This document shows, in pieces, positions 25,031-33,554 of a stretch of DNA of 64,000 bases (its first letter is position 1; the number at the start of each line of letters is the position of its first letter). A program made the position numbers and the translations under genes. The stretch comes from Halomonas sp. (GTDB lineage: Bacteria; Pseudomonadota; Gammaproteobacteria; Pseudomonadales; Halomonadaceae). The stretch spans positions 62,001 through 126,000 of the forward strand of contig NZ_JAFWFN010000035.1 of assembly GCF_017515565.1 (NCBI RefSeq), read 5' to 3'. Below the pieces are notes generated by a model. The model had not been told where the DNA came from and made no database searches. It saw only the letters and a list, made by a program, of their open reading frames with translations.

Positions 25031-26281
25031 ATGGCATTATACGTACAGAAGTTCGGCGGCACCTCGGTGGGCTCTGTCGACCGTATCAAGGCCGTGGCGG
25101 AAAAGGTCAAAGGCTTTCGTGATCAAGGCCATCAGGTCGTCGTCGTGGTCTCTGCGATGAGCGGCGAGACTAATCGCCTGACCGATATGGCGCAGGCCCT
25201 CAATGAAGAGCCGGCACCGCGCGAGATGGATATGCTGCTGTCGACCGGCGAGCAGGTCACCATTTCGTTGCTGGCCATGGCGCTCCAGCAAATTGGGGTT
25301 TCCGCCACTTCTCACACGGGTGCCCAGGTAGGTATTCATACCGATAGCGCCTACACCAAAGCGCGCATTCAGCGTATTGAAACCGACGATCTGAAAGCTG
25401 ACCTGGATTCAGGCAAAGTGGTGGTAGTAGCTGGCTTCCAGGGCGTTGATGAGAACGGCAATATCACGACGCTGGGGCGCGGTGGTTCAGATACCACGGG
25501 TGTTGCGCTGGCCGCAGCGCTGGGCGCCGATGAGTGCCAAATCTACACCGATGTAGACGGTGTTTACACCACCGACCCCCGCGTATGTTCCAAGGCGCAA
25601 CGCCTTGAGAGCATTACAGTGGAAGAAATGCTGGAACTGGCGAGCTTAGGCTCCAAAGTGCTGCAAATCCGTGCTGTGGAGTTTGCAGGTAAGTACAACG
25701 TACCGCTGCGGGTGCTGTCGAGCTTTGAAGACGGCCCTGGCACCCTGATTGTTGCAGACGCAGACCAAGACGAGGACTCTATGGAAGAACCGCTGATCTC
25801 CGGTATCGCTTTTACCAAAAACGAAGCCAAACTCACCCTGTTGAACACGCCTGATGTGCCCGGCGTGGCATCACGTATTCTGGGCCCGATTGCCGACGCC
25901 AATATCGAAGTGGATATGATCGTCCAGAACGTGGCGCCAGCAGGCGATTACACTGACTTCACCTTTACGGTTGCCAAGGGTGACTATAAAGCCACTAAGA
26001 AGCTTCTTGAAGAGACCGTTATTCCTGATTTAGGCGGTGGCGAGCTGCGCGGTGATGATAATATCGCCAAGGTGTCGCTAGTAGGCGTCGGTATGCGCTC
26101 GCATGCAGGCGTTGCTTCTAAAATGTTCCGCGTATTGGCCGATGAAAACGTCAATATTCGTATGGTGTCTACCTCTGAAATTAAAATTTCCGTGGTGATT
26201 GACGAAAAACATATGGAGCTTGCGGTTAACGCATTACACAAAGCTTTCGGCTTAGATAAGACAGATATAGAATCTGAATAA
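25031..26281 (+). CDS. lysC: Aspartate kinase
   Basis: This 416-residue enzyme phosphorylates aspartate, the first step toward lysine, threonine, methionine and, in halophiles, the aspartate semialdehyde used for ectoine. The N-terminal kinase domain starts YVQKFGGTSVGS and has GRGGSDTTGVALAAAL and YTDVDGVYTTDPR. Two ACT domains follow (about 265-410), which bind feedback inhibitors. It is the single-function class found in pseudomonads. The link to ectoine is an inference, since no ect genes are in the window. alaS-lysC-csrA order is conserved. Confidence 0.97.
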   Translation: MALYVQKFGGTSVGSVDRIKAVAEKVKGFRDQGHQVVVVVSAMSGETNRLTDMAQALNEEPAPREMDMLLSTGEQVTISLLAMALQQIGVSATSHTGAQVGIHTDSAYTKARIQRIETDDLKADLDSGKVVVVAGFQGVDENGNITTLGRGGSDTTGVALAAALGADECQIYTDVDGVYTTDPRVCSKAQRLESITVEEMLELASLGSKVLQIRAVEFAGKYNVPLRVLSSFEDGPGTLIVADADQDEDSMEEPLISGIAFTKNEAKLTLLNTPDVPGVASRILGPIADANIEVDMIVQNVAPAGDYTDFTFTVAKGDYKATKKLLEETVIPDLGGGELRGDDNIAKVSLVGVGMRSHAGVASKMFRVLADENVNIRMVSTSEIKISVVIDEKHMELAVNALHKAFGLDKTDIESE

Positions 26282-26393
26282 CAATAATGCCTTAAACCTT
26301 CTACGCTGAAGGGGTGACTCGCTGCTGAGTGGTGGTGAGCTTTCTTTCAACGGGAGGTTAAGGTGTCATGGAGCCAGAGAGCCATTGGTGACG

Positions 26394-26428
26394 AGCGACG
26401 CCATGCAGCATAATAGGTTGGCGTCGCT
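26394..26428. repeat. 10-bp inverted repeat in the csrA leader
   Basis: AGCGACGCCA and TGGCGTCGCT flank a 15-base loop. The element lies about 50 bases before the csrA start. No T tract follows, so it is more likely a leader RNA fold than a terminator. Confidence 0.55.
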
Positions 26429-26460
26429 TCTGGCGGACACATCCCGTTGTACTAAAACGT

Positions 26461-26476
26461 CTGAGAAGGAGATCAG
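26461..26476 (+). promoter_or_regulatory. Predicted CsrA binding hairpin over the csrA ribosome binding site
   Basis: CTGA and TCAG enclose an eight-base loop that contains AAGGAG, the csrA ribosome binding site. A GGA exposed in the loop of a short hairpin over the Shine-Dalgarno is the known form of a CsrA site. This suggests that CsrA represses its own translation, as described in E. coli. Confidence 0.55.
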
Positions 26477-26478
26477 CC

Positions 26479-26667
26479 ATGCTCATCCTAACCCGCCGTG
26501 TTGGCGAAACGCTGATGATTGGTGATGAAGTTACTGTCACCGTACTCGGTGTAAAAGGCAACCAAGTGCGCATCGGTGTAAATGCACCCAAAGATGTAGC
26601 GGTTCACCGCGAAGAGATCTATCAGCGCATTCAGCGCGAACGTAATAGTGAAAGCGAAGCTGAGTAA
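26479..26667 (+). CDS. csrA: Carbon storage regulator CsrA/RsmA
   Basis: This 62-residue homodimeric RNA-binding protein controls translation and stability of many mRNAs by binding GGA motifs near ribosome binding sites. The first strand [15 protein letters not shown] and the second RNA-contact segment [12 protein letters not shown], with the conserved arginine corresponding to Arg44, are intact. It lies between lysC and tRNA-Ser, as in Pseudomonas rsmA. The RsmZ-like RNA at 16401-16569 is its predicted antagonist. Confidence 0.98.
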   Translation: MLILTRRVGETLMIGDEVTVTVLGVKGNQVRIGVNAPKDVAVHREEIYQRIQRERNSESEAE

Positions 26668-26682
26668 ATGGCCGTGATTGTC

Positions 26683-26702
26683 ACGCCCCACGTAGGGCGT
26701 TT
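26683..26702 (+). terminator. Possible weak terminator after csrA
   Basis: A 6-bp stem ACGCCC/GGGCGT with a six-base loop is followed by only a very short T run (ttaag), so it may be inefficient. Confidence 0.35.
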
Positions 26703-26745
26703 AAGCGGTAACATCCGGTCGGTGCGAAAAAAATCTGTAGAGGAC

Positions 26746-26774
26746 TAGACAGTAGTCGTCATAATCGGTAATAT
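26746..26774 (+). promoter_or_regulatory. Predicted tRNA promoter
   Basis: TAGACA and TAATAT are separated by 17 bases and are followed by a GC-rich discriminator (about 26775-26786), as expected for a stringently controlled stable-RNA promoter. It lies directly upstream of tRNA-Ser. Confidence 0.55.
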
Positions 26775-26791
26775 TCGCGCCGTGCCGTTGA

Positions 26792-26884
26792 GGAGAGGTG
26801 GCCGAGTGGCTGAAGGCGCTCCCCTGCTAAGGGAGTATAGGGTTTATAGCCCTATCGAGGGTTCGAATCCCTCTCTCTCCGCCA
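26792..26884 (+). tRNA. tRNA-Ser (GCT)
   Basis: This 93-base gene folds as a class II tRNA with a long variable arm (about 26836-26856). The acceptor arms are GGAGAGG and TCTCTCC with discriminator G and an encoded CCA. The T loop has GTTCGAATC. The anticodon loop CTGCTAA places GCT at 26826-26828, which reads AGC and AGU serine codons. It follows csrA, as in Pseudomonas. Confidence 0.97.
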
Positions 26885-26952
26885 ACCGCATATCAAGTAG
26901 CAGTACCACTTGAAAAAGTAATATCGTACTACCGTAATGTGTAAGAAGATTA

Positions 26953-27029
26953 GCGCCCGTAGCTCAGCTGGATAGAGTACCTGACTACGAATCAGGGGGT
27001 CGGAGGTTCGAATCCTCCCGGGCGCGCCA
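26953..27029 (+). tRNA. tRNA-Arg (ACG), copy 1
   Basis: This 77-base cloverleaf has acceptor arms GCGCCCG and CGGGCGC, the D arm AGCTCAGCTGGAT, the T arm GGTTCGAATCC and an encoded CCA. The anticodon ACG is at 26987-26989; its first base should be edited to inosine by TadA to read CGU, CGC and CGA. The copy at 27191 is identical. Confidence 0.97.
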
Positions 27030-27056
27030 TCTTACAGGCGGGTGTTATTGAAGATC

Positions 27057-27136
27057 AGTTCTTTGAAAAGCAAGTTTTTGAAAGAACAAATTTTTAAAAA
27101 CATACGTTGTTAAAAACACATGTTGTTGAAAGCGTA
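27057..27136. repeat. Five degenerate 16-bp tandem repeats
   Basis: Five consecutive 16-base units start at 27057, 27073, 27089, 27105 and 27121. The first is AGTTCTTTGAAAAGCA, and the shared core is NGTTNTTNAAA followed by an A/C-rich end. The array lies in the spacer between the two identical tRNA-Arg genes. The first ten bases of unit 1 resemble the 13-bp unit of the mutS/cinA array. Confidence 0.7.
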
Positions 27137-27190
27137 AGTATCTGATGTTACACTTATTTCATTGTTTAATACGTTAGACATGAATGTAAA

Positions 27191-27267
27191 GCGCCCGTAG
27201 CTCAGCTGGATAGAGTACCTGACTACGAATCAGGGGGTCGGAGGTTCGAATCCTCCCGGGCGCGCCA
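27191..27267 (+). tRNA. tRNA-Arg (ACG), copy 2
   Basis: This gene is identical over all 77 bases, including the CCA end, to the copy at 26953-27029. A strong terminator follows directly, so the Ser-Arg-Arg genes probably form one transcript. Confidence 0.97.
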
Positions 27268-27275
27268 GAATTTAA

Positions 27276-27303
27276 AAACCCGCTCTCACAGAGAGCGGGT
27301 TTT
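27276..27303 (+). terminator. Terminator after the tRNA cluster
   Basis: A perfect 12-bp stem (AAACCCGCTCTC/GAGAGCGGGTTT) with an ACA loop ends in a T run, nine bases after the second tRNA-Arg. Confidence 0.88.
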
Positions 27304-27355
27304 CTGTTTTCTAGCCTGGTCAGCGTGGCTCGCACGCTGATCTTGCGATCGTGTC

Positions 27356-27392
27356 AAGCGCCCCCGCATTTGCGGTAGGGCGCTTTTTTTTG
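27356..27392 (+). terminator. Second terminator-like hairpin downstream of the tRNAs
   Basis: AAGCGCCC pairs with GGGCGCTT around an inner CCGCA/TGCGG hairpin, followed by a run of eight T residues. It lies 75 bases upstream of the convergent dusC stop. Confidence 0.75.
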
Positions 27393-27467
27393 CTCGATTC
27401 GTTTAGCTGGGCCTGGTGAGGTTATGCACTGCGCAGTAAAGTTGTATGAGTGGTAGCTAAGCACTGT

Positions 27468-28472
27468 CTAGGCCGGTTCACAGGCAGGAAGAGGGGTGCC
27501 GCTAGGTATTAGGTTGGTTAATAGCGTATCGAGGTCTGTGAGGCGCTTTAAACGCTGAAAGTGCTGGTCGGCTTCTGCGTTGCCTTGGCGCATTTGAGCC
27601 AGCCACTGTTTCACAAGTGATACCACCACGCGATCAGGTAGTTGCTGTCGTTGTGTGGCGGCGTACAGCTTAAGTACGCTGACACGCATTTCCCAGGTGG
27701 TCTCAGGAAGTCGCTCGCCGGTGCGCTGCCAGTGGCGAATGCGGGGTGCAAGCCAGGGGTCTGCTAATGCGCTGCGCCCCAGCATGACATCGCGACAGCC
27801 AGAGAGCGTGCGCGCTTTCCAGTAGTCTTCAAGCGTCCATATATCCCCATTGGCTACCACAGGAATAGACACCTGATGGCGAATTTTGCTGATCCACTCC
27901 CAGTGCGCAGGTGGGCGGTAGCCCTCATCCCGTGTTCGGCCGTGCACCACTAGCCGGGCTGCTCCGCCGGCTTGGGTGGCTTGGGCGCAGGCGACGGCCA
28001 GGCGTCGATCAGAGAAGCCAAGGCGAATCTTGGCCGTCACCGGTATTTGGCCGTCCAGGGCCTCGGCAACTGCCTTTACCGCTTGGTAGACCCGTTCTGG
28101 GCGGCGAAGTAACGATGCGCCGCCGTCGTGGCGGTTAACCAGTTTTGCTGGGCAGCCGAAATTCAGGTCGATGCTTAGCGCGCCAAGGGCTAGCGCTTGG
28201 CGCGCATTTTCCGCCAGCGCGGTAGGATCCGAGCCGAGTAACTGAAGATGCACCGGTACACCGCTTGGGGTGGCGACGGGGCGTTGGGTAAGTTCGGGGC
28301 AGTGCCTGTAAAACACACGTGGCGGTAGGCGTGCATCAACCACCCTTACAAACTCGGTTACCGACCAGTCAAAACCTGCTTGCCGGGTAAGTAAGTCGCG
28401 GGTGAGAGCGTCGATAACGCCCTCCATGGGCGCAAGGCCTATTTCGCCGTTTTGTAGTAAATTAACAACCAT
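27468..28472 (-). CDS. dusC: tRNA-dihydrouridine synthase DusC
   Basis: This FMN enzyme of about 334 residues reduces a specific uridine in tRNA D loops; in E. coli DusC acts on U16. The N-terminus GEIGLAPMEGVIDALTRDLL, the catalytic-cysteine segment IDLNFGCPAKLVNRHDGG and LVVHGRTRDEGYRPPAHWEW match the DusC branch. A GTG nine bases further upstream (28481) is in frame, but the ATG at 28472 has a ribosome-binding-like GGAAG before it. It is convergent with the tRNA cluster. Assignment to DusC rather than DusA or DusB is from recalled sequence features. Confidence 0.9.
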   Translation of the reverse strand: MVVNLLQNGEIGLAPMEGVIDALTRDLLTRQAGFDWSVTEFVRVVDARLPPRVFYRHCPELTQRPVATPSGVPVHLQLLGSDPTALAENARQALALGALSIDLNFGCPAKLVNRHDGGASLLRRPERVYQAVKAVAEALDGQIPVTAKIRLGFSDRRLAVACAQATQAGGAARLVVHGRTRDEGYRPPAHWEWISKIRHQVSIPVVANGDIWTLEDYWKARTLSGCRDVMLGRSALADPWLAPRIRHWQRTGERLPETTWEMRVSVLKLYAATQRQQLPDRVVVSLVKQWLAQMRQGNAEADQHFQRLKRLTDLDTLLTNLIPSGTPLPACEPA

Positions 28473-28599
28473 GACTTCCACTATGGCGCCATTGCAATCT
28501 ATTCTGGATGTGGCAGGTTAGTGCATAGACCTCACTGCGCCAAGTGCCTTTAGAGGCTTTTGAGGTACCGATAAGCATTTGAAATAAGGAGAATGCGGT

Positions 28600-28857
28600 A
28601 TGCAAGATACAGAGCTACTCCACGAGGGGCTGGCCCTAATGGGGCTTGGTATGGGCTTTGTTTTTGTTTTTCTTACTGTTTTGGTAATTAGCGTTACGCT
28701 AATGTCAAAGCTGATTGGCCGCTTTCAGCCGACTCCGGCGGCGGTGCCTAGCAGTGGAAACGGCAAAAAAGCAACGGCCGCAAAAAGTCAAAATGACGAG
28801 GTGTTAGCCGTGATTAGTGCTGCAGTGCATCGTTATCGTTCTTCGCGCCGCCAATAG
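28600..28857 (+). CDS. oadG: Oxaloacetate decarboxylase gamma subunit
   Basis: This 85-residue membrane protein anchors the OadA subunit to the OadB sodium channel. It has one N-terminal membrane helix (about 12-38, GLALMGLGMGFVFVFLTVLVISVTL), a polar linker, and the C-terminal motif VLAVISAAVHRYRSSRR characteristic of the OadG/MmdD family. A ribosome binding site (AAGGAG) precedes the ATG. It is the first gene of oadGAB. Confidence 0.93.
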   Translation: MQDTELLHEGLALMGLGMGFVFVFLTVLVISVTLMSKLIGRFQPTPAAVPSSGNGKKATAAKSQNDEVLAVISAAVHRYRSSRRQ

Positions 28858-28950
28858 GCAGCCCTTTTTGTAGCTAGCTTGCTGCGCTACCGGCATTTTC
28901 TTTGTTAAATTTACTACAAATTCATAATGTACCAACTGTGAGCCACGACC

Positions 28951-30774
28951 ATGAATGAAATAAAACGTCCTCTGGGAATCACTGATGTTGTCCTTCGCGA
29001 TGCCCACCAATCGCTGTTTGCTACCCGGCTACGGCTTGATGACATGCTACCGATTGCCGAAAAGCTCGATAAGGTCGGTTACTGGTCGCTCGAAACCTGG
29101 GGTGGCGCTACCTTTGATTCGTGCATTCGTTATCTGGGCGAAGATCCGTGGGAACGCATCCGTGCGTTGAAAGAAGCGATGCCCAACACGCCCCAGGCGA
29201 TGCTACTGCGCGGCCAAAACCTGCTGGGCTATCGCCACTACGCCGACGATGTAGTGGATAAATTTGTCGAGCGCGCAAAAACCAATGGCGTTGATGTGTT
29301 TCGCGTGTTCGATGCGATGAATGACCCGCGCAATCTAGAGCGTGCGATTAAAGCGGTACGCCAGGTAGGTGGGCATGCGCAGGGCACTATTTCCTACACG
29401 GTAAGCCCGGTACATACCCTGGATAGCTGGGTAGATCTAGCCAAAACCATTGCCGCAATGGGAGCAGATTCGCTGGCTATCAAGGATATGGCGGGGTTGC
29501 TAACGCCATATATTGCTTATGACTTGGTAACGCGGCTGAAAAAAGAGCTGTCTATCCCGGTTCATTTGCACTGCCATGCCACTACCGGCCTCTCCACCTC
29601 CACAATCCTCAAAGCTGTGGAAGCTGGGGTCGATAATGTCGATACCGCTATCTCCTCAATGTCGATGACCTATGGACACAGCCCCACCGAGTCCGTGGTC
29701 GCGATGCTCAAGGATACCGACCGTGATACCGGCCTGGATCTGGAGCTTTTAGAAGACATCGCTAGCTACTTCCGCGAAGTGCGTAAAAAGTACGCGGCCT
29801 TCGAAGGGTCGCTCAAAGGCATTGACTCACGCATCCTGATTGCTCAGGTGCCGGGCGGCATGCTCACCAACATGGAAGGCCAGTTAAAAGAGCAGGGCGC
29901 TGGCGATAAGCTAGATGACGTGCTTAATGAAATCCCCCGCGTGCGTGAAGACCTAGGCTTTATCCCCCTGGTGACACCGACCTCACAAATTGTGGGCACC
30001 CAGGCCGTTATGAACGTCATGATGGGCGAGCGCTACAAGTCGATCTCTAAAGAAGTTCAGGCACTGCTTAAAGGTGAATACGGCTACGCCCCGGCGCCGT
30101 TCAATGCCGAGCTTCAAAAGCGGGTGTTGGAAGGCGGCGAACCAATCACCTGCCGCCCGGCGGACAACCTGTCGCCGGAAATGGACAGGCTGGCGACTGA
30201 GCTTAAAGAGAAGGCCAGCGCAGATAAAATTCGCCTGGCTGATGGCGAGCGGGAAATAGACGATGTGCTCACGTACGCCTTGTTCCCACAGATTGGCCTG
30301 AAGTTTCTGAAAAATCGCGACAACCCAGACGCCTTTGAACCCGTTCCCCAGGCGCCTGATGCTAGCGCTGCCAAGGTTCCCGCTAAGGTCGAGAAGAGCG
30401 CCAGCGTTCCTGTGGCGGCGAGCGGCCCAGAAACTTACACCGTTAAGCTCAACGGCAAAGCGTTTGTGGTGGAAGTCTCAGAAGGGGGCGATATCGGTGA
30501 GGTGAAAGAGCAAGTCGCCGGTGCTGCAAAAGAGCCAGCGCCTAGTGCTGAGGCCGAAAGCAGTGGCGAAAGCATCGACGCACCGCTGGCGGGCAATATC
30601 TTCAAAGTGAATGTGCGCCCCGGCGACCAAGTAGCGGAAGGTGATGTCGTGATTATTCTGGAAGCCATGAAAATGGAAACCGAAGTGCGTGCTAGCAGCG
30701 CCGGCACCGTATCGAAAGTTAATGTCAGCGAGGGCGACAGCGTTGCCGTTGGCGACTCGTTGATCGAGCTTTAA
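28951..30774 (+). CDS. oadA: Oxaloacetate decarboxylase alpha subunit
   Basis: This 607-residue subunit transfers the carboxyl group of oxaloacetate to biotin, giving pyruvate. The N-terminal carboxyltransferase domain begins [19 protein letters not shown] and has metal-binding residues in [16 protein letters not shown] conserved carboxylase domain is next. A flexible Ala/Pro/Glu-rich linker (about 470-530) leads to the C-terminal biotinyl domain with EAMKMETEV, where the biotin-bearing residue is about Lys574. It lies between oadG and oadB, 12 bases from the latter. Confidence 0.97.
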   Translation: MNEIKRPLGITDVVLRDAHQSLFATRLRLDDMLPIAEKLDKVGYWSLETWGGATFDSCIRYLGEDPWERIRALKEAMPNTPQAMLLRGQNLLGYRHYADDVVDKFVERAKTNGVDVFRVFDAMNDPRNLERAIKAVRQVGGHAQGTISYTVSPVHTLDSWVDLAKTIAAMGADSLAIKDMAGLLTPYIAYDLVTRLKKELSIPVHLHCHATTGLSTSTILKAVEAGVDNVDTAISSMSMTYGHSPTESVVAMLKDTDRDTGLDLELLEDIASYFREVRKKYAAFEGSLKGIDSRILIAQVPGGMLTNMEGQLKEQGAGDKLDDVLNEIPRVREDLGFIPLVTPTSQIVGTQAVMNVMMGERYKSISKEVQALLKGEYGYAPAPFNAELQKRVLEGGEPITCRPADNLSPEMDRLATELKEKASADKIRLADGEREIDDVLTYALFPQIGLKFLKNRDNPDAFEPVPQAPDASAAKVPAKVEKSASVPVAASGPETYTVKLNGKAFVVEVSEGGDIGEVKEQVAGAAKEPAPSAEAESSGESIDAPLAGNIFKVNVRPGDQVAEGDVVIILEAMKMETEVRASSAGTVSKVNVSEGDSVAVGDSLIEL

Positions 30775-30786
30775 GGGCATTCGGCA

Positions 30787-32109
30787 ATGGATAATTTAAT
30801 CACCTTATGGGAGGGCTCAGGGCTTTATAACCTTGAGCTGGGTCAGGCGGTTATGATCCTGGTGGGGCTTGGGCTGCTCTACTTGGCTATTTATAAGAAG
30901 TTTGAGCCACTGTTGCTGGTGCCTATTGGCTTTGGCGGCATTCTTGCCAACATTCCTGAGGCAGGGTTGGCTATTTCGGCCCTTGATCAAGCAATGGAGG
31001 TCGCGCAACCAGCCGTTTTGCATCAGATAGCCTCGGCGCTGGGCGCAACGCTTGATCCACTGGCTGGCGTAGAAGCATGGCGGGAAACATTAAAGGCGAT
31101 TGCTGAAGACGCTGCTGCACCGGATCAGCTGCGTGCTGCCAGAGATGTTGCCATGAATGTTGGTTATGGCGATGGCATGCTTTACACCTTCTATAACATC
31201 GCTATTGCCTCTGGAATCGCGCCGCTGATCATCTTTATGGGTGTTGGGGCGATGACTGATTTTGGTCCGCTGCTGGCCAATCCGCGTACGCTATTTTTGG
31301 GCGCTGCTGCGCAGTTCGGTATTTTTGCCACGGTCTTTGGCGCAGTCGGTATGTCGGCAATGGGCTGGATGGATTTCTCCATCGAACAAGCGGCGGCTAT
31401 CGGAATCATCGGTGGTGCTGACGGCCCAACGTCTATTTATGTATCGAGCGTGTTAGCGCCAGAATTGCTGGGCGCCATTGCTGTAGCTGCCTATGCCTAT
31501 ATGGCGTTAGTGCCGATGATCCAACCGCCGATTATGAGGTTGCTGACGACGAAGAAAGAGCGTGAGATTGCGATGACTCAGCTGCGTCCAGTGTCCAAGC
31601 TTGAGAAGATTATCTTCCCGCTGGCCCTGCTGATGCTGGTAGCGCTCTTTTTACCAGATGCAGCACCGCTGTTGGGGATGTTCTGCTTCGGTAATTTAAT
31701 GCGCGAGTGCGGCGTGGTGGAGCGCCTGACGGACACGGCTCAAAACGCTCTGATTAACATCGTCACGATTGTGCTGGGCTTGGCAGTGGGGTCGCGCTTG
31801 ATGGCCGACTCCTTCCTGGCAGTGGAAACACTTGGCATCATGGCGCTGGGTATGGTGGCCTTCGCTATTGGCACGGCGGCCGGTGTTCTCATGGCGAAGG
31901 TGATGAACGTGATGAGTAAAATGCCGATCAATCCGTTGATTGGTGCTGCTGGCGTGTCAGCGGTGCCGATGGCTGCACGGGTAGCCAATAAAGTTGGCTT
32001 GGAGTCGAATCCGCATAACTTCCTGCTGATGCATGCGATGGGCCCCAATGTGGCTGGTGTCATTGGCTCAGCAGTGGCCGCCGGGGTGATGATCAAGTAC
32101 CTCAGCTAA
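30787..32109 (+). CDS. oadB: Oxaloacetate decarboxylase beta subunit, sodium pump
   Basis: This 440-residue integral membrane protein decarboxylates carboxybiotin and couples this to export of sodium ions. About nine to eleven hydrophobic segments are visible. The segment [23 protein letters not shown] contains the conserved aspartate of the sodium site, and [23 protein letters not shown] carries the second conserved region. It closes the oadGAB operon and is followed by a terminator. In a halophile this pump would add to sodium extrusion or to pyruvate-oxaloacetate balance (inference). Confidence 0.97.
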   Translation: MDNLITLWEGSGLYNLELGQAVMILVGLGLLYLAIYKKFEPLLLVPIGFGGILANIPEAGLAISALDQAMEVAQPAVLHQIASALGATLDPLAGVEAWRETLKAIAEDAAAPDQLRAARDVAMNVGYGDGMLYTFYNIAIASGIAPLIIFMGVGAMTDFGPLLANPRTLFLGAAAQFGIFATVFGAVGMSAMGWMDFSIEQAAAIGIIGGADGPTSIYVSSVLAPELLGAIAVAAYAYMALVPMIQPPIMRLLTTKKEREIAMTQLRPVSKLEKIIFPLALLMLVALFLPDAAPLLGMFCFGNLMRECGVVERLTDTAQNALINIVTIVLGLAVGSRLMADSFLAVETLGIMALGMVAFAIGTAAGVLMAKVMNVMSKMPINPLIGAAGVSAVPMAARVANKVGLESNPHNFLLMHAMGPNVAGVIGSAVAAGVMIKYLS

Positions 32110-32144
32110 ACCCAGTCAAAATGTAAAAATACGCATAGCCCGTT

Positions 32145-32187
32145 AACGCGGCTTATCGAGCAAGCGCTCGCTTAAGTCGCGTTTTTT
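32145..32187 (+). terminator. Terminator after oadB
   Basis: A long interrupted stem (AACGCG, CTTA, CGAGC paired with GCTCG, TTAAG, CGCGTT) ends in a T tract. Confidence 0.75.
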
Positions 32188-32228
32188 GTTTTGTGAGTTT
32201 TATTGGCGCAATCTAGTCAACGCGTAGT

Positions 32229-32846
32229 CTAGGCTTTCTGGATGTCGAGCGTCATTTTGAGGCGGTTTTCGAGCGTTGCTAGGTCTAGCGTAACGTCCCG
32301 CGGCCAGCCAATGGTCAAGCACACCCCGTTACCATCATAATCGACATGATGAATAGGAATTTGCTGTTCATCGCACCATGCCCGCGCCATTGCTTCGTGG
32401 GCAAAGCCAACGCTTAGTTGATAGTCATCTCGTTCAACAACTTCTCGAAGTGGCAACGCTTCAAGCCCTGAATTGACTGCTTGGGCGTAGGCGCGGGCAA
32501 GCCCGCCGGTGCCGAGTTTTGTGCCGCCAAAATAGCGAATTACCACACAGCCGATTTCACCCAGCCGACTGCCTAATAAAGCTTGATACATGGGCCTTCC
32601 GGCTGTACCGCCAGGTTCACCGTCATCTGAAAAGCCAATATGCGTTTGCTCCCCAGGTGGTCCTGCAATAAAAGCGGTGCAGTGGTGGCTTGCGTTAGGG
32701 TGAGCCGCTTTGGCTGCATGCAGCAGCGAATCAAAAGCTTCTTTGTTCGGTGCATGGCACACCCAGGTGAGAAATTGGCTTTTCTCTACCTCTATAACGT
32801 CTGTGTGCCACTGTGTCGGGGGTAAGTCAGGGATGCGGTAACGCAC
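32229..32846 (-). CDS. YigZ/IMPACT family protein
   Basis: This 205-residue protein belongs to the UPF0029/IMPACT family, whose bacterial members (YigZ) have an N-terminal ribosomal-S5-like fold and a C-terminal ferredoxin-like domain. The conserved core AHPNASHHCTAFIAG, FSDDGEPGGTAGRPM and VVIRYFGGTKLGTGGLARAYAQAV is intact. The molecular function in bacteria is not settled; a translation-related role has been suggested for eukaryotic IMPACT. The upstream minus-strand neighbour is the LexA-like gene, 36 bases away, so they may share a transcript. Confidence 0.9.
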   Translation of the reverse strand: MRYRIPDLPPTQWHTDVIEVEKSQFLTWVCHAPNKEAFDSLLHAAKAAHPNASHHCTAFIAGPPGEQTHIGFSDDGEPGGTAGRPMYQALLGSRLGEIGCVVIRYFGGTKLGTGGLARAYAQAVNSGLEALPLREVVERDDYQLSVGFAHEAMARAWCDEQQIPIHHVDYDGNGVCLTIGWPRDVTLDLATLENRLKMTLDIQKA

Positions 32847-32882
32847 TCATTACTCCTGAGAGTCGTGAGGCTTGAGTTAGCC

Positions 32883-33284
32883 TTAATGATGCTGTGATGG
32901 TGAGTCGTGATGCTCAATGCCCATCACCATGCCTAAAACTTGAATATCACAATTATGCAGGAATACCGCTGGTGTTGCTGCGTCTTCAGGCAATAAATGC
33001 ACGCCCAGACGACTAATCGAGAGCTGTTTTAACGCGACTTCACGCTGGTTAATAGTCGCCACCGCTGTTTCCTGTTGGGTATCATGCTGATAGCGGCGAA
33101 TAATAATAACATCGCCATCGAACAGGTTGCTGTCACGCATGCGGTCGCCACGTACTTTGAGTGCGTAGGTGTTGCGTCGTGTAATGTGTGCAGCGTTACG
33201 CTGCCGCGCGGTGGTCGTGGAAAGTGGTGCTGGCTGAAGGGGGGCGCCCTGGATGGGTCGTGGTGCTGGCATCGACATCGTCAT
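32883..33284 (-). CDS. LexA/UmuD-like S24-family protein without catalytic serine
   Basis: This 133-residue protein has the fold signature of the LexA C-terminal/UmuD (S24) domain but no DNA-binding domain. The segment YALKVRGDRMRDSNLFDGD aligns without gaps to LexA, in which the equivalent GMSM carries the catalytic serine. Here the position is Arg48. The partner lysine is present (about Lys86 in VALKQL). Self-cleavage therefore looks impossible. The N-terminal 35 residues are Ala/Pro-rich. A GGAG ribosome binding site is eight bases before the ATG. An SOS box lies about 100 bases upstream. No umuC neighbour is present. The function is unknown. Confidence 0.8.
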   Translation of the reverse strand: MTMSMPAPRPIQGAPLQPAPLSTTTARQRNAAHITRRNTYALKVRGDRMRDSNLFDGDVIIIRRYQHDTQQETAVATINQREVALKQLSISRLGVHLLPEDAATPAVFLHNCDIQVLGMVMGIEHHDSPSQHH

Positions 33285-33384
33285 CGTAGTTTCTCCAATG
33301 CAGCGCCCGTTCCTTAGGCGTTTGGTTGTATTGAGTGCTGTATTTTTATGGGGTGTTTTTTCATACAGTAGATGCAGTATAAAC

Positions 33385-33400
33385 CTGTTCTTGCATACAG
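33385..33400. promoter_or_regulatory. SOS box upstream of the LexA-like gene
   Basis: On the minus strand CTGTATGCAAGAACAG matches CTGT-N8-ACAG. A possible -10 (TATACT, minus strand, about 33376-33381) follows, so the box would sit between -35 and -10. Half sites with CTGTAT or ATACAG occur nearby at 33338-33343 and 33363-33368. The ccm operon starts in the opposite direction. Confidence 0.7.
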
Positions 33401-33554
33401 TTCCAGTGGTGCGTTTTCACTTATCACTGGCGTGCGGTTTTGGTTCTCCTATTGATATGCATCATGCTGCGACCCCAGGCCGCAGAGTGCGACTGGCGAG
33501 AAAGTGCCTTTCCGTGTAGAGTTCGATCCGAATTCAATATGGCTGGAGAGACCT

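Noticed and set aside
26953..27267. The two identical tRNA-Arg genes as attachment sites of an integrated element
   Set aside because: Only about 160 bases lie between them and no integrase is present; a simple tandem gene duplication explains them.
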